DNA from: Bacteroidota bacterium
GTDB taxonomy: Bacteria > Bacteroidota > Bacteroidia > Flavobacteriales > Flavobacteriaceae
Direction: 5' to 3'
Length of the DNA stretch: 64,000 bases
Assembly (NCBI GenBank): GCA_027620655.1
Contig: JAQCDS010000004.1
Location: 62,001 to 126,000 of the forward strand
The notes under the pieces are model-generated. The model saw nothing but the letters and a program-made list of their open reading frames with translations. It ran no database searches and was not told the DNA's origin. Position numbers and translations under genes: made by a program. How positions within the stretch are numbered: position 1 is the first letter of the stretch; each line of letters starts with the position of its first letter. Of the stretch, positions 9,255 through 19,515 are shown one piece after another.

Positions 9255-10751
9255 ATGAAACAAGATAATAAAATAATCTTTCATTTTTTTGGTCTTTTAT
9301 TGATGTTTAATGGTGGTTTTATGCTTTTGGCATCCCTATTGAGTTTAGTTTATAAAGATGGGGTTACTAACCCTATACTTATTTCCGGAATTTCAACTTT
9401 GCTTATTGGATTTTTATTGATGATTTCAACAAAAAATCATTCACAAGAAATGAGTAAACGTCAAGGTTATATTGTTGTTGCTTTTGGTTGGATTGTGATG
9501 GCATTATCTGGAACATTACCCTATATTTTGTCGGGAACAATCACAAACTTCACAAATGCTTTTTTTGAAACCATTTCGGGCTATACCACAACAGGTTCTA
9601 CCATTCTCAATGATATAGAAATTTTGCCAGAAGGTATTTTGTTTTGGCGAAGTCTAACGCATTGGATTGGTGGTATGGGGATTATTGTTTTAGCCATTGC
9701 CATATTACCTTTGCTAGGGATTGGTGGTATGCAGCTTTTTGCAGCAGAAGCACCGGGCCCAGGTACAGACAAACTTCACCCAAGAATTACTGATACAGCA
9801 AAGCGATTATGGCTTATTTATTTTGGTTATACCGCTGCTGAAACATTGTTTTTAAAATTGGCTGGAATGTCCTTTTTTGATGCACTAAATCATTCTATGA
9901 GTACACTTTCTACAGGAGGTTTTTCAACAAAAAACGCAAGTTTAGCACACTGGAATGATACTCCTTTGATTCAATATATTGTAGTACTTTTTATGTTTTT
10001 GGCGGGTACAAATTTTGTATTAAGCTATTTTGGATTCAAAGCCAATTTCTCAAGAATATTTAAAGATGAAGAATTTAAGTTATATGCAAAATTTATACTT
10101 GTTTTTACAATAATCACAGCAACAATAATTTATTATAATTCTGTGTTTTCTTCTGCATCTTCGTTCAATCACCCATTGATTTTTGGAGAAATAGAAGCAA
10201 CCATCCGACATGCCCTTTTTCAGGTTGTTGCTATTGTAACAACCACAGGTTTTGTAACCGCCGATTTTATGGTTTGGCCATCTTTTTTAGTAGTATTTTT
10301 CTTTGGTTTGATGTTTTTAGGGGGGTCATCTGGTAGTACATCTGGAGGGGTAAAAGTAGTACGTCATTTAGTTCTTATTCGCAATGGATTTTTAGAATTT
10401 AAAAGATCAATTCATCCCAACGCTGTGCTTCCTGTTCGATACAATTCAAAAACAATTTCTGGAGACATCGTTTTTAATGTATTAGGTTTTTTTATGCTTT
10501 ACATGCTGTCTTTTATAGTTGGTGCACTTGGTTTTGCCTTTGTTGGTCTAGATTTTGAATCCGCTATTGGCGTTGCAGCCTCAAGTTTAGGAAATGTTGG
10601 CCCAGCTCTTGGTGAATTTGGTCCAGCTCATAACTTTTACGATATGCCCCAAATAGGGAAGTGGTGGGCAGCTTTCCTTATGCTTATAGGACGATTAGAA
10701 CTCTTTACTGTATTAATCTTATTAACTCCATTTTTCTGGAGAAAATCCTAA
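9255..10751 (+). CDS. trkH: Trk/Ktr potassium uptake membrane subunit TrkH
   Basis: 498 aa multi-TM; FFETISGYTTTGSTIL and STLSTGGFSTKN selectivity-loop motifs; directly follows trkA. Confidence 0.95.
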   Translation: MKQDNKIIFHFFGLLLMFNGGFMLLASLLSLVYKDGVTNPILISGISTLLIGFLLMISTKNHSQEMSKRQGYIVVAFGWIVMALSGTLPYILSGTITNFTNAFFETISGYTTTGSTILNDIEILPEGILFWRSLTHWIGGMGIIVLAIAILPLLGIGGMQLFAAEAPGPGTDKLHPRITDTAKRLWLIYFGYTAAETLFLKLAGMSFFDALNHSMSTLSTGGFSTKNASLAHWNDTPLIQYIVVLFMFLAGTNFVLSYFGFKANFSRIFKDEEFKLYAKFILVFTIITATIIYYNSVFSSASSFNHPLIFGEIEATIRHALFQVVAIVTTTGFVTADFMVWPSFLVVFFFGLMFLGGSSGSTSGGVKVVRHLVLIRNGFLEFKRSIHPNAVLPVRYNSKTISGDIVFNVLGFFMLYMLSFIVGALGFAFVGLDFESAIGVAASSLGNVGPALGEFGPAHNFYDMPQIGKWWAAFLMLIGRLELFTVLILLTPFFWRKS

Positions 10752-10755
10752 AAAT

Positions 10756-11946
10756 TTAATTTGATAACGCATTTTTTATGCGTTGAATAGCTTCAATAAT
10801 TTGCTCCTGAGATGCAGCGTAAGATATTCTTATACAATTTGGATTGCCAAAAGCTTCGCCTGTTACAGTTGCCACAAGCGCTTCTTCCAAAAGGTAAAGT
10901 GACAATTCTGTGGCATTGTTTATTTGTTTGCCTTTAAATGTTTTTCCAAACAATGCTGATACATCAGGAAATACATAAAAAGCACCTTCTGGAGTATTGC
11001 ATGAAAAACCATCAATATCACCCAAAAGTTTTAAAATTAGATCACGACGAACTTTGAACTCATCAATCATATATTGTACTTTGGATGGCGATGCTTCCAA
11101 AGCTGTAATTACAGCACGCTGAGCAATACAGTTAGCTCCACTTGTAATTTGACCTTGCATTTTATTACAAGCTCTTGCAATTTTTTCTGGAGCGCCTAAA
11201 AATCCAATTCTCCACCCGGTCATTGCAAAGGCTTTGGACACCCCATTTACAGTAATTGTCCTGTCATACATGTCTTCAAACTCAGCCATACTAGCATGTC
11301 CATTTCCAAAATTAATATGCTCGTAAATTTCATCTGAAACTACATAAATTTGAGGATGTTTTTGAAGGACATCGGCAAGTGCTCTTAACTCTTCTCTGCT
11401 ATAAACAGATCCACTTGGATTACATGGCGAACTGAACCAAATCATTTTTGTTTTGGGTGTAATGGCGTTTTCAAGTTGTGCTGGTGTCATCTTGAAGTCT
11501 GTATCTATTGATGTTTTTACTTCTACTGGAGTTCCTTCAGAAAGCTTTACAATATCAGAATAACTTACCCAATATGGACATGGTAGAATGACCTCATCCC
11601 CTTTATTAAGCAACACTAAAGCGACATTTGCTAAGCATTGTTTTGCACCTGTTGATACAACAATTTGACTCGGAGTATAGGTTAAATTATTATCACGTTT
11701 GAATTTTGTAATAATAGCTTGTTTAAGCTCAGCATAGCCATCTACTGGTGTGTATGAATTGTAATTATCATCAATGGCTTGTTTTGCAGCAGATTTAATA
11801 AAATCTGGTGTGTTGAAGTCTGGCTCTCCCAAACTTAGCCCTATAATATCTTTACCTTCTGCTCTTAGTTCACGTGCTTTGGCTGCCATGGCAAGAGTTG
11901 CTGAGGTAGCCATATTTAAAATTCTTTCTGAAAGTAATTGGTTCAT
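10756..11946 (-). CDS. PLP-dependent aminotransferase, class I (aspartate aminotransferase-like)
   Basis: 396 aa; VVSTGAKQCLANV, SPCNPSGSVYS, VNGVSKAFAMTGWRIGF. Confidence 0.93.
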   Translation of the reverse strand: MNQLLSERILNMATSATLAMAAKARELRAEGKDIIGLSLGEPDFNTPDFIKSAAKQAIDDNYNSYTPVDGYAELKQAIITKFKRDNNLTYTPSQIVVSTGAKQCLANVALVLLNKGDEVILPCPYWVSYSDIVKLSEGTPVEVKTSIDTDFKMTPAQLENAITPKTKMIWFSSPCNPSGSVYSREELRALADVLQKHPQIYVVSDEIYEHINFGNGHASMAEFEDMYDRTITVNGVSKAFAMTGWRIGFLGAPEKIARACNKMQGQITSGANCIAQRAVITALEASPSKVQYMIDEFKVRRDLILKLLGDIDGFSCNTPEGAFYVFPDVSALFGKTFKGKQINNATELSLYLLEEALVATVTGEAFGNPNCIRISYAASQEQIIEAIQRIKNALSN

Positions 11947-11956
11947 TTAAAGTAAT

Positions 11957-13060
11957 TTATGCTTGTAATTTTGGTTTCATGCCCATCAGTCTTAAATAAC
12001 TGAAATGAGCGATTATTGCTTTTCTTGTAGTTTTATATTCGTTGTAGGGCAAATTAAATTCTTTTGCTGTTTTTTTAACAATTTCTGCAATTTTACCATA
12101 ATGGATATGCGAAATATTTGGAAAAATGTGATGCTCTACTTGATGGTTTAAGCCTCCTGTAAACCAATTGATTAATTTATTTTTTGGAGAAAAATTAACG
12201 GTTGTTTTTAGTTGATGAATAGCCCATGTATTTTTTAGACTTCCATCTTTTTCAGGAATAGGCATTTCTGCTTCTTCCATAACGTGTGCCAATTGAAATA
12301 CAACACTAAGAATTAGCCCAGCTGTGTAGTGCATCACAAAAAAACCAATTAAAATTTTCCACCATGAAAGGTCTAAAATCAGCATAGGTAAAATTATCCA
12401 CATGGTAAGGTATATGATTTTTGACAACACTAGTGTACTCCAATTAACAAACGGGTTTGGTAATTTCCCGTATGCTAGTTTTCGTTTCATATAGCGTTTC
12501 ATTTGTAAAAAATCAGTTGTAATTGCCCAATTGATCGTAAGAAGCCCATACAAAAGTACAGAGTAATAGTGTTGAAACTTATGATACCATTTCCATTCGG
12601 CGTGTTTTGTAAATCTAAGGATACGACCAGCGTCCAAATCTTCATCATGACCATGAACATTGGTATACGTATGATGAAGAACATTGTGTTGTACTTTCCA
12701 ATTGTATACATTTCCTGCAAGGATATAAATACTACTTCCCATAAGGTCGTTAATCCAAGTTTTGTTTGAAAAAGCACCATGGTTTCCGTCGTGCATCACA
12801 TTCATTCCAACACCTGCCATTCCAATACCCATAAACACTGTAAATAAAATTTGCAACCATCCTGGCATTTCAATAGTAAGGATAAGAAAATAGGGAACTA
12901 AAAAAATACAAAACATTACAATTGTCTTTATCCACAATTGCCAATTTCCTGTACGTCTTATATTATTTTCCTTAAAATAGTTGTTAACTCTTGAGTTTAG
13001 TGTTCTAAAAAAATTTGCGGGGTCTTTTCTAGAGAATTTTAAAGTAGTATTGTTCATCAT
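11957..13060 (-). CDS. Acyl-CoA/acyl-lipid fatty acid desaturase
   Basis: 367 aa; histidine boxes HDGNH, HNVLHH, NHQVEHHIFP. Confidence 0.93.
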   Translation of the reverse strand: MMNNTTLKFSRKDPANFFRTLNSRVNNYFKENNIRRTGNWQLWIKTIVMFCIFLVPYFLILTIEMPGWLQILFTVFMGIGMAGVGMNVMHDGNHGAFSNKTWINDLMGSSIYILAGNVYNWKVQHNVLHHTYTNVHGHDEDLDAGRILRFTKHAEWKWYHKFQHYYSVLLYGLLTINWAITTDFLQMKRYMKRKLAYGKLPNPFVNWSTLVLSKIIYLTMWIILPMLILDLSWWKILIGFFVMHYTAGLILSVVFQLAHVMEEAEMPIPEKDGSLKNTWAIHQLKTTVNFSPKNKLINWFTGGLNHQVEHHIFPNISHIHYGKIAEIVKKTAKEFNLPYNEYKTTRKAIIAHFSYLRLMGMKPKLQA

Positions 13061-13167
13061 AGAAGATTTAAATATTAGTTCAAATATAATTAATAATTCA
13101 ATTTCAAAAGATGACTTTCAATCTTTATTATAGATTTATAACTATTTTTGCTCAAATTTATTTTTTT

Positions 13168-13788
13168 ATGGATGTAATTCTAAAATATTTCCCCGAATTA
13201 TCGGATGTTCAAAAACAACAATTTGATGCATTACAGGGGTTGTATGAGGATTGGAATTCCAAAATTAATGTCATTTCACGCAAAGATATACAGTCTTTAT
13301 ATCTAAAGCATATTTTACATTCATTGGCTATTGCAAAAGTCATTAAGTTTCATCCCAATGCAAAGATTTTGGATGTTGGAACAGGAGGAGGTTTTCCAGG
13401 AATACCTCTAGCAATTCTATTTCCAAAAACCAGATTTCATTTGGTTGATAGTATTCAAAAAAAAGTAAAAGTTGTTGCAGCAGTATCACAAGCGATTCAA
13501 CTAAAAAATATAACCTACGAACACACAAGAGCTGAAGCTGTTCAAGGGCATTTCGACTTTGTTGTAAGTCGTGCTGTTACTACGATGCCCAGTTTTGTAA
13601 AATGGGTAAAAAATAAAATCAAAAAAGAACATTTGCACCCACTATCAAACGGGATTTTGTATCTTAAAGGAGGCGATCTAAAAGAAGAATTGTCCTCCTT
13701 TAATAAAACTTCGATTTATAATATTCATGATTTTTTTGAAGAAGATTTTTTTGAAACCAAAAAGGTGGTTCATTTGCCTTTAAAGTAA
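13168..13788 (+). CDS. rsmG: 16S rRNA (guanine527-N7)-methyltransferase RsmG
   Basis: ILDVGTGGGFPGIPLAILFP motif, FVVSRAV; true start likely the internal ATG at 13168 (MDVILKYFPEL) rather than the 13111 ORF start. Confidence 0.94.
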   Translation: MDVILKYFPELSDVQKQQFDALQGLYEDWNSKINVISRKDIQSLYLKHILHSLAIAKVIKFHPNAKILDVGTGGGFPGIPLAILFPKTRFHLVDSIQKKVKVVAAVSQAIQLKNITYEHTRAEAVQGHFDFVVSRAVTTMPSFVKWVKNKIKKEHLHPLSNGILYLKGGDLKEELSSFNKTSIYNIHDFFEEDFFETKKVVHLPLK

Positions 13789-13791
13789 ACT

Positions 13792-15567
13792 TTAAAATGC
13801 TGTCGTAAAATTAACAGTAACTCCGGTATTCTGGCTTACTGGCCTGCAAATTCCACCAACACAAAGTAGCCCACCACGTTGTCTACCATAATTAACAGCA
13901 AAGCGAGAAGCACCTTTTGTGTAACTTCCACCTATATTAAAAAAATGAATTTTAGTGTCTTGTTCTATTTTGCTCTCTTCGTAATTATAGGAATCATTAA
14001 TATAAATTCCAAAATTAGAATTGAAAAAATATTCTACAGTTCCACCCATCCAATTTCTTGCATCATCGTTGGTAGAAAGATGTTGAAGTTCCAAACGTAA
14101 CGATTTACCTTTCCCAAATTTATAAGTTCCATCTACAACACCAATCCATGAACGTACAGAACTGTTATCCGCTTTCGATTCTAAAACACTTTTGTTGTAG
14201 TAAAGATTGATAAATGTAAAAATTGATTTTAATTGCTTGCTCCATTTTTTACGAACTTCAAGGTTTAAATCTGAATATAGTTTGTTTTTAAAATTGATAA
14301 ATTCTGTTTCATAAGTCAAATTATCACTTAAAAAATATGGGATTCCTGTTGGATCAGAATAATCACTGGCCAAGTTTGCCCAATAAGACATATTAATATT
14401 CGCTTTTGTACCATATTTTCCGCCCAATAAACTTCCTTTTTTCATATTAAAAAAAACATCTATAAACTGCCCAATTTCGCCAGCTTTGATGAATGGATAT
14501 TCATAATTTTCAATAAATAACCCTGGTTGAGATTGGTATAAATAAATATTTGCTAACGTGTAATCATGTTGTTTTGAAAGTGCAGGTAAATAATTTATAC
14601 TCAATTGGTTAGTTGGATTATTATTTGCATTAGCTTGAATGCGTTCAGAAAACCAACGCATATTTTCTAAGCGTCTAAAATTGTAACTTACTCCAAATCC
14701 TTTTTGACTATAGCCGGCTGTCCAGCTAAGGGCATTACCCTTAAATGTTTCATTTTCTGAAAATGTTATAATATTTGGTATGATGTTATTGAGTCTCAAA
14801 TCTTTACTTTTTTCTATATACTCAACATTGGTATAGAAATTTTGATGTGTATAATCTAGACGCGCTGAAAAAGCATTGACAAGCACAGGAATATCATTTA
14901 TTATTGATTCATCAGATTTTAAATAGGATTCATTTTTCCCAACATAACTAAGCCCTAATACTAGACTACTTGAAGACAAAATATTAAAGGTACTAGAGAC
15001 ATCTATTTCTGTATCAACACCAAAAATATCTCCATCAGAAACCTCAAAACCTTTTCGTTGCTTTCCAAATAAAGTTGTAATTTTAATGGAATTTGAGGGG
15101 TAATATATGAGTCGTGCGCCACGTAAAGCAGTATTGATTCCCAATGCACGATCTTCCCACGCTCTCAAAATCAATCCGCTACCAAATTGTTCATAAAAAT
15201 AGCCGAGAGTTATGTCGATTTTTTTTGTAGCAAATCTCAAATAGTAGGTTGCTAAGCCAAAATCTTTGTTATACAATTTACTATTGTTGAGTAGATTTTC
15301 GGGAGCATAACTTTCAAGTTGTGCTCCTACAGAAAATTGATTTGAAACTGAATAATCTAATCTCAAAAAATTTGTAGAACGAAGATGTTCTTCTTCTTCA
15401 AAGTCTCCAAATTTTGAATCATTCAAGTACCACTGAGAATTTGATTCATAACTAGCTGTAAAGCTGTTCTTAAAGTCTTGAAAAAATGTATTCGTATTGG
15501 TTTTGTTTTGAGAGAACACAAAAAATGCAAGCATTGAACAACAAAGTAGAAGCGATTTTTTTATCAT
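13792..15567 (-). CDS. DUF6029-family outer-membrane barrel-like protein
   Basis: 591 aa, signal peptide, repeated amphipathic beta-strand pattern; GSGLILRAWEDRALGINTALRGARLIYYP; C-terminal LLCVGGICRPVSQNTGVTVNFTTAF. Confidence 0.75.
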   Translation of the reverse strand: MIKKSLLLCCSMLAFFVFSQNKTNTNTFFQDFKNSFTASYESNSQWYLNDSKFGDFEEEEHLRSTNFLRLDYSVSNQFSVGAQLESYAPENLLNNSKLYNKDFGLATYYLRFATKKIDITLGYFYEQFGSGLILRAWEDRALGINTALRGARLIYYPSNSIKITTLFGKQRKGFEVSDGDIFGVDTEIDVSSTFNILSSSSLVLGLSYVGKNESYLKSDESIINDIPVLVNAFSARLDYTHQNFYTNVEYIEKSKDLRLNNIIPNIITFSENETFKGNALSWTAGYSQKGFGVSYNFRRLENMRWFSERIQANANNNPTNQLSINYLPALSKQHDYTLANIYLYQSQPGLFIENYEYPFIKAGEIGQFIDVFFNMKKGSLLGGKYGTKANINMSYWANLASDYSDPTGIPYFLSDNLTYETEFINFKNKLYSDLNLEVRKKWSKQLKSIFTFINLYYNKSVLESKADNSSVRSWIGVVDGTYKFGKGKSLRLELQHLSTNDDARNWMGGTVEYFFNSNFGIYINDSYNYEESKIEQDTKIHFFNIGGSYTKGASRFAVNYGRQRGGLLCVGGICRPVSQNTGVTVNFTTAF

Positions 15568-15605
15568 TTTTTTGTTTAATATAAATTAAAATAAATTAAA
15601 CTATT

Positions 15606-16091
15606 TTATTGACTAAACTTTAAAATCTGTTCGTAAAGTTCATCTTCATAGCCAGGAGTGTAGCCTGTGTGTTTGTACACCATAAGACCATTTTTTACAA
15701 TAACTGTAAAAGGTACGGTACTAACTCCAAAAGCCCTTTTTAGTTCGCTGTTTTCATCCAATAGAATTTCAAATTCCCAATCTTTTCCATCAACCATTGG
15801 TTTGATGCGCTTTGAAGTTCTTGAATCATCGATAGAGATTGCAAAGTACTTTATATCTGTTTCACTAACCCAATCTTCATAAACTTCAGCTACTGCATCT
15901 AGTTCATTTTTACACGGCACACACCATGTTGCCCAAAGCGAAATGATCATAAGCTGGTTATTTGAAGCAATTTCATCTGTGCTGATCAATTGTCCGTTAA
16001 GAGTCTGCAATTCTACAGTTGGTAATGGACTTTGTGCTTGTGTTAGAAGGCCTAAAAAAAACAGCACTAATAGATATTTTTTTTTGTTCAT
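15606..16091 (-). CDS. TlpA/ResA-type periplasmic thioredoxin-like protein
   Basis: 161 aa, signal peptide, LWATWCVPCKNELDAV active site. Confidence 0.9.
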   Translation of the reverse strand: MNKKKYLLVLFFLGLLTQAQSPLPTVELQTLNGQLISTDEIASNNQLMIISLWATWCVPCKNELDAVAEVYEDWVSETDIKYFAISIDDSRTSKRIKPMVDGKDWEFEILLDENSELKRAFGVSTVPFTVIVKNGLMVYKHTGYTPGYEDELYEQILKFSQ

Positions 16092-16225
16092 TAATATTAG
16101 TTTAATAATATACTTTAAATTTACAAATAATTTAATAAATTCCGTAAATACTTAATACTTTAATAATTTAATTAAATAACAATTAATAAATCAATTGTAA
16201 AACACAATTAAAAAAAGATATTTTT

Positions 16226-17344
16226 ATGAAAAATGTATTTAAGATTCAATCAATATTATGCTTCTTTTTAGTTTTATCATGTTCTAGTAATGAGGAAGCT
16301 GCATCTGAAAATCAAAACATTCCCGACAATTCAGTAACTTCAATCAACCTTACCTTTAATAAAGATTCTTATTACGTTGGTGAGTACGGATTTTATGTTG
16401 TAAGAGATAATCAAAATAATGTAATAACAGATGATGCCTCTGTTACAGTTAATAATGTTGCTTTGACCGTAAATCCCTATAATTTTGAAAATCCTGGCAG
16501 CTACACATTTGTTGCTACCTACGAAAACGTGACTTCTAACAGTGTGACTTTTGAAGTAGAAAGTGCATCTGAATATAGTGATACCTCAAGTTTTTCATCC
16601 TCTGGTGCTCCTGCTACATTTACTAAAAAGGTTCTTTTGGAAGATTTTACAGGTACATGGTGTCCAAATTGTCCTCCAGCAGCAGCGGCTGTAGAGAGTG
16701 CTGTTGATGGAAATCCTAATATTTTTGGTGTAGGATATCATGACGGCGATCCAATGCAAATCGAAGAAACAATGTTTTGGACCAATTATTATCATGTAAC
16801 AGCTTTTCCAACAGTATATGTTAATGGTCCAGATACTCGTTGGAATTTTCCAAATATGGCTCAAGTAAACTCAGAACTTGCTGAAGAGGCAATAGTTGGA
16901 TTGGCTTTAGAAGGTCAAATTATTGGCGGCAAGCTAGATTTAGAAGTTAATGTTGGTTTTAAAACATCACCAAACGAAGAAGTAAAGCTTATGATTTATT
17001 TAATTGAAGCTACACAAACCTCTGATTCACCTCAAGCAGGTTCTTCACAGGGTGTTAATTATGTTCATAACGATGTATTATTAGAAGTTTATACGGATAA
17101 GTTAGGGGATGTAATTCCATCGAACAATACTAATGCTGGCGGTGTTTATACACGTACTATTACTGGACTAGATCTCCCGTCTAGTGTTATTGACGTTAAT
17201 AATTTGAAGCTCGTAGCTTTTGTGCGAAACACTTACACAAAAACTTTTGTAGACTATTTTAATACAACTTGGGAAAATTCTCCACATTATGATATTTATA
17301 ATGTACAAGAAGTACACCTTGGTGAGTCTGTTGCTTTTGATTAA
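16226..17344 (+). CDS. Omp28-related lipoprotein with thioredoxin-like CxxC
   Basis: 372 aa; lipobox LSCSS; LLEDFTGTWCPNCPPAAAAVE; HYDIYNVQEVHLGE. Confidence 0.85.
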   Translation: MKNVFKIQSILCFFLVLSCSSNEEAASENQNIPDNSVTSINLTFNKDSYYVGEYGFYVVRDNQNNVITDDASVTVNNVALTVNPYNFENPGSYTFVATYENVTSNSVTFEVESASEYSDTSSFSSSGAPATFTKKVLLEDFTGTWCPNCPPAAAAVESAVDGNPNIFGVGYHDGDPMQIEETMFWTNYYHVTAFPTVYVNGPDTRWNFPNMAQVNSELAEEAIVGLALEGQIIGGKLDLEVNVGFKTSPNEEVKLMIYLIEATQTSDSPQAGSSQGVNYVHNDVLLEVYTDKLGDVIPSNNTNAGGVYTRTITGLDLPSSVIDVNNLKLVAFVRNTYTKTFVDYFNTTWENSPHYDIYNVQEVHLGESVAFD

Positions 17345-17362
17345 TTCGTTTAAATTTATAAA

Positions 17363-17396
17363 TAAAAAAAACCACTCTTTTGGAGTGGCTTTTTTA
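17363..17396. terminator. Bidirectional intrinsic terminator between convergent Omp28-like gene and pruA
   Basis: AAAAAAAACCACTC-TTTTG-GAGTGGCTTTTTT. Confidence 0.8.
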
Positions 17397-17411
17397 ATTT
17401 GATATATCATT

Positions 17412-19037
17412 TTAATCTAAGAATGGATATCTATAATCTTCTGGAGAGACAAAAGTTTCTTTAATCATTCGTGGCGAAATCCAACGTAATAGATTTTGTG
17501 CCGAACCGGCTTTGTCATTAGTTCCAGAAGCCCTAGCACCTCCAAAAGGTTGTTGACCGACTACAGCGCCTGTTGGCTTATCATTTATATAAAAATTACC
17601 TGCGGCATTTACCAATGCTTCTGTGGCTTGATTGGCGGCATAACGATCTGCAGAGAAAATAGCACCAGTAAGTGCGTACTCGCTAGTTTCGTCTACCAAT
17701 GTTAAGGTTTTAGCATAGTCTTTATCTTTGTAAATATAAATCGTAATCACTGGCCCAAAAAGCTCAGTACACATGGTTTCATACTTTGGATTTGTTGTCA
17801 AAATAACAGTGGGTTCTATAAAATAGCCTTTACTTTTATCGTAGCCTCCACCTGCAATAATTTCTGCATCAGAACTCTTTTTTGCAGCGTCTATATATTT
17901 TGCAATTTTATCGAAAGATCCTTCGTGTATGACGGCAGTCATAAAGTTTGATAAATCCTCTGGACTTCCTATTTTTATTGATGCAATATCTTCCAAAAGA
18001 TAAGATTTGACCTTTGGCCATAGACTTTCTGGAATGTAGGCGCGCGAGGCAGCACTACATTTTTGCCCTTGAAATTCGAAAGCACCTCTAACAATTCCTG
18101 TTGCAACTTGTTTTGGATTTGCAGATTGATGAGCTACAATAAAGTCTTTTCCACCTGTTTCACCTACAATTCTTGGGTAGGTTTTAAAGTGATGAATATG
18201 AGTTCCTATTTGTTTCCATAATTCTTTAAATACAAATGTTGAACCAGTAAAATGAAGACCCGAGAAATCTGGGCTAGAAAGAATAGTATCAGTAATCATA
18301 ACTGGATCCCCAAAAACAACATTAATAACTCCAGGAGGAATTCCTGCCTCATTAAAAACATCCATTATTACTTTTGCAGAATACACCTGACTATCACTGG
18401 GCTTCCAAACAACAACATTACCCATCAATGCCATACACGCTGGAAGATTTCCAGCTATTGCAGTAAAGTTAAATGGTGTTACAGCATAAGTGAATCCTTC
18501 TAACGGGCGATATTCAATTCTATTCCAAGCATCACTTGTACTTTTTGGTTGATCAGCATAAATTTCTGTCATAAATTGTACATTAAATCTCAAAAAGTCA
18601 ATAAACTCACATGCAGCGTCAATTTCAGCTTGATGTACAGTTTTCGATTGTGCTATCATTGTAGCGGCATTTATTTTTGCTCTATACGGACCAGCTATCA
18701 ATTCGGCTGCACGAAGAAAAATACCCGCACGTTGTTCCCAAGGCAAATTGGCCCAAGTTTTTCTGGCTTCTAAAGCAGTAGAAATTGCTAGCTCTACATG
18801 TTTTTTATTGGCGGTATGGTATGTCCCAACACTATGTTGATGATCATGCGGAGGATTCATGGTTTGAGTGTCTCCAGATTTTATATGTTCTCCATTGATG
18901 TAAAGAGGAACTTCAATTTTTGAGTTATACATTGATTTGTAGGCTTGCAGTACATTTTCACGTTCTTTAGTACCAGGTGCATATGATAAAACGGGTTCGT
19001 TTTTTGCTACTGGAACCCTAAAAAATCCTTTTCCCAT
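17412..19037 (-). CDS. pruA: L-glutamate gamma-semialdehyde dehydrogenase (1-pyrroline-5-carboxylate dehydrogenase)
   Basis: 541 aa; FTGSTFVFKELW, VGETGGKDF, FEFQGQKCSAASRAY motifs. Confidence 0.95.
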   Translation of the reverse strand: MGKGFFRVPVAKNEPVLSYAPGTKERENVLQAYKSMYNSKIEVPLYINGEHIKSGDTQTMNPPHDHQHSVGTYHTANKKHVELAISTALEARKTWANLPWEQRAGIFLRAAELIAGPYRAKINAATMIAQSKTVHQAEIDAACEFIDFLRFNVQFMTEIYADQPKSTSDAWNRIEYRPLEGFTYAVTPFNFTAIAGNLPACMALMGNVVVWKPSDSQVYSAKVIMDVFNEAGIPPGVINVVFGDPVMITDTILSSPDFSGLHFTGSTFVFKELWKQIGTHIHHFKTYPRIVGETGGKDFIVAHQSANPKQVATGIVRGAFEFQGQKCSAASRAYIPESLWPKVKSYLLEDIASIKIGSPEDLSNFMTAVIHEGSFDKIAKYIDAAKKSSDAEIIAGGGYDKSKGYFIEPTVILTTNPKYETMCTELFGPVITIYIYKDKDYAKTLTLVDETSEYALTGAIFSADRYAANQATEALVNAAGNFYINDKPTGAVVGQQPFGGARASGTNDKAGSAQNLLRWISPRMIKETFVSPEDYRYPFLD

Positions 19038-19109
19038 AAGTGTAGTATTAAGATAATATTAAACAGTAAAATTACGATTTATGATGGAATTTTTGTGTAT
19101 GATATAAGA

Positions 19110-19496
19110 TTAATTTTGAGCAAATTCTGTAGAGAGCCTAAAGGTTGGAATATTTGCTTTAAATGTCTCATTTATAGAAAGGTCTACCATAGTGTAGTTG
19201 CCTTTCATTGAGCCAAAAGGAGATTTTAATGTACATCCCGAGTTATATACATACGACTCATTGGGTTGAATAATCGGTTGATTGCCTACAACTCCGTCGC
19301 CTTCTACTTTTTCTTTTGAATTTAAAGCATCACAAATATGCCAAGTTCTTGAAAGAAGTTGTACTGGATTTTCACGTTCATTTTTAATTTTTACCACATA
19401 ACTGAAAGCAAACTGAATGACTTCTTTGTTGTAAAAAGTACCTTCAAAATGTGTTTCTACAGATACTTTTATGCCATTTGTGATTTGATGTACCAT
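19110..19496 (-). CDS. apaG: ApaG protein
   Basis: 128 aa; VQLLSRTWHICDA, GVVGNQPIIQPNESYVYNSGCTL, GSMKGNYTM. Confidence 0.93.
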   Translation of the reverse strand: MVHQITNGIKVSVETHFEGTFYNKEVIQFAFSYVVKIKNERENPVQLLSRTWHICDALNSKEKVEGDGVVGNQPIIQPNESYVYNSGCTLKSPFGSMKGNYTMVDLSINETFKANIPTFRLSTEFAQN

Positions 19497-19515
19497 ATTT
19501 TGAGGTTGATTTATA

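Noticed and set aside
16192-16209. AATTGT-AAAAC-ACAATT inverted repeat upstream of the Omp28-like gene
   Set aside because: Only 6-bp AT-rich arms in an extremely AT-rich intergenic region; expected by chance.
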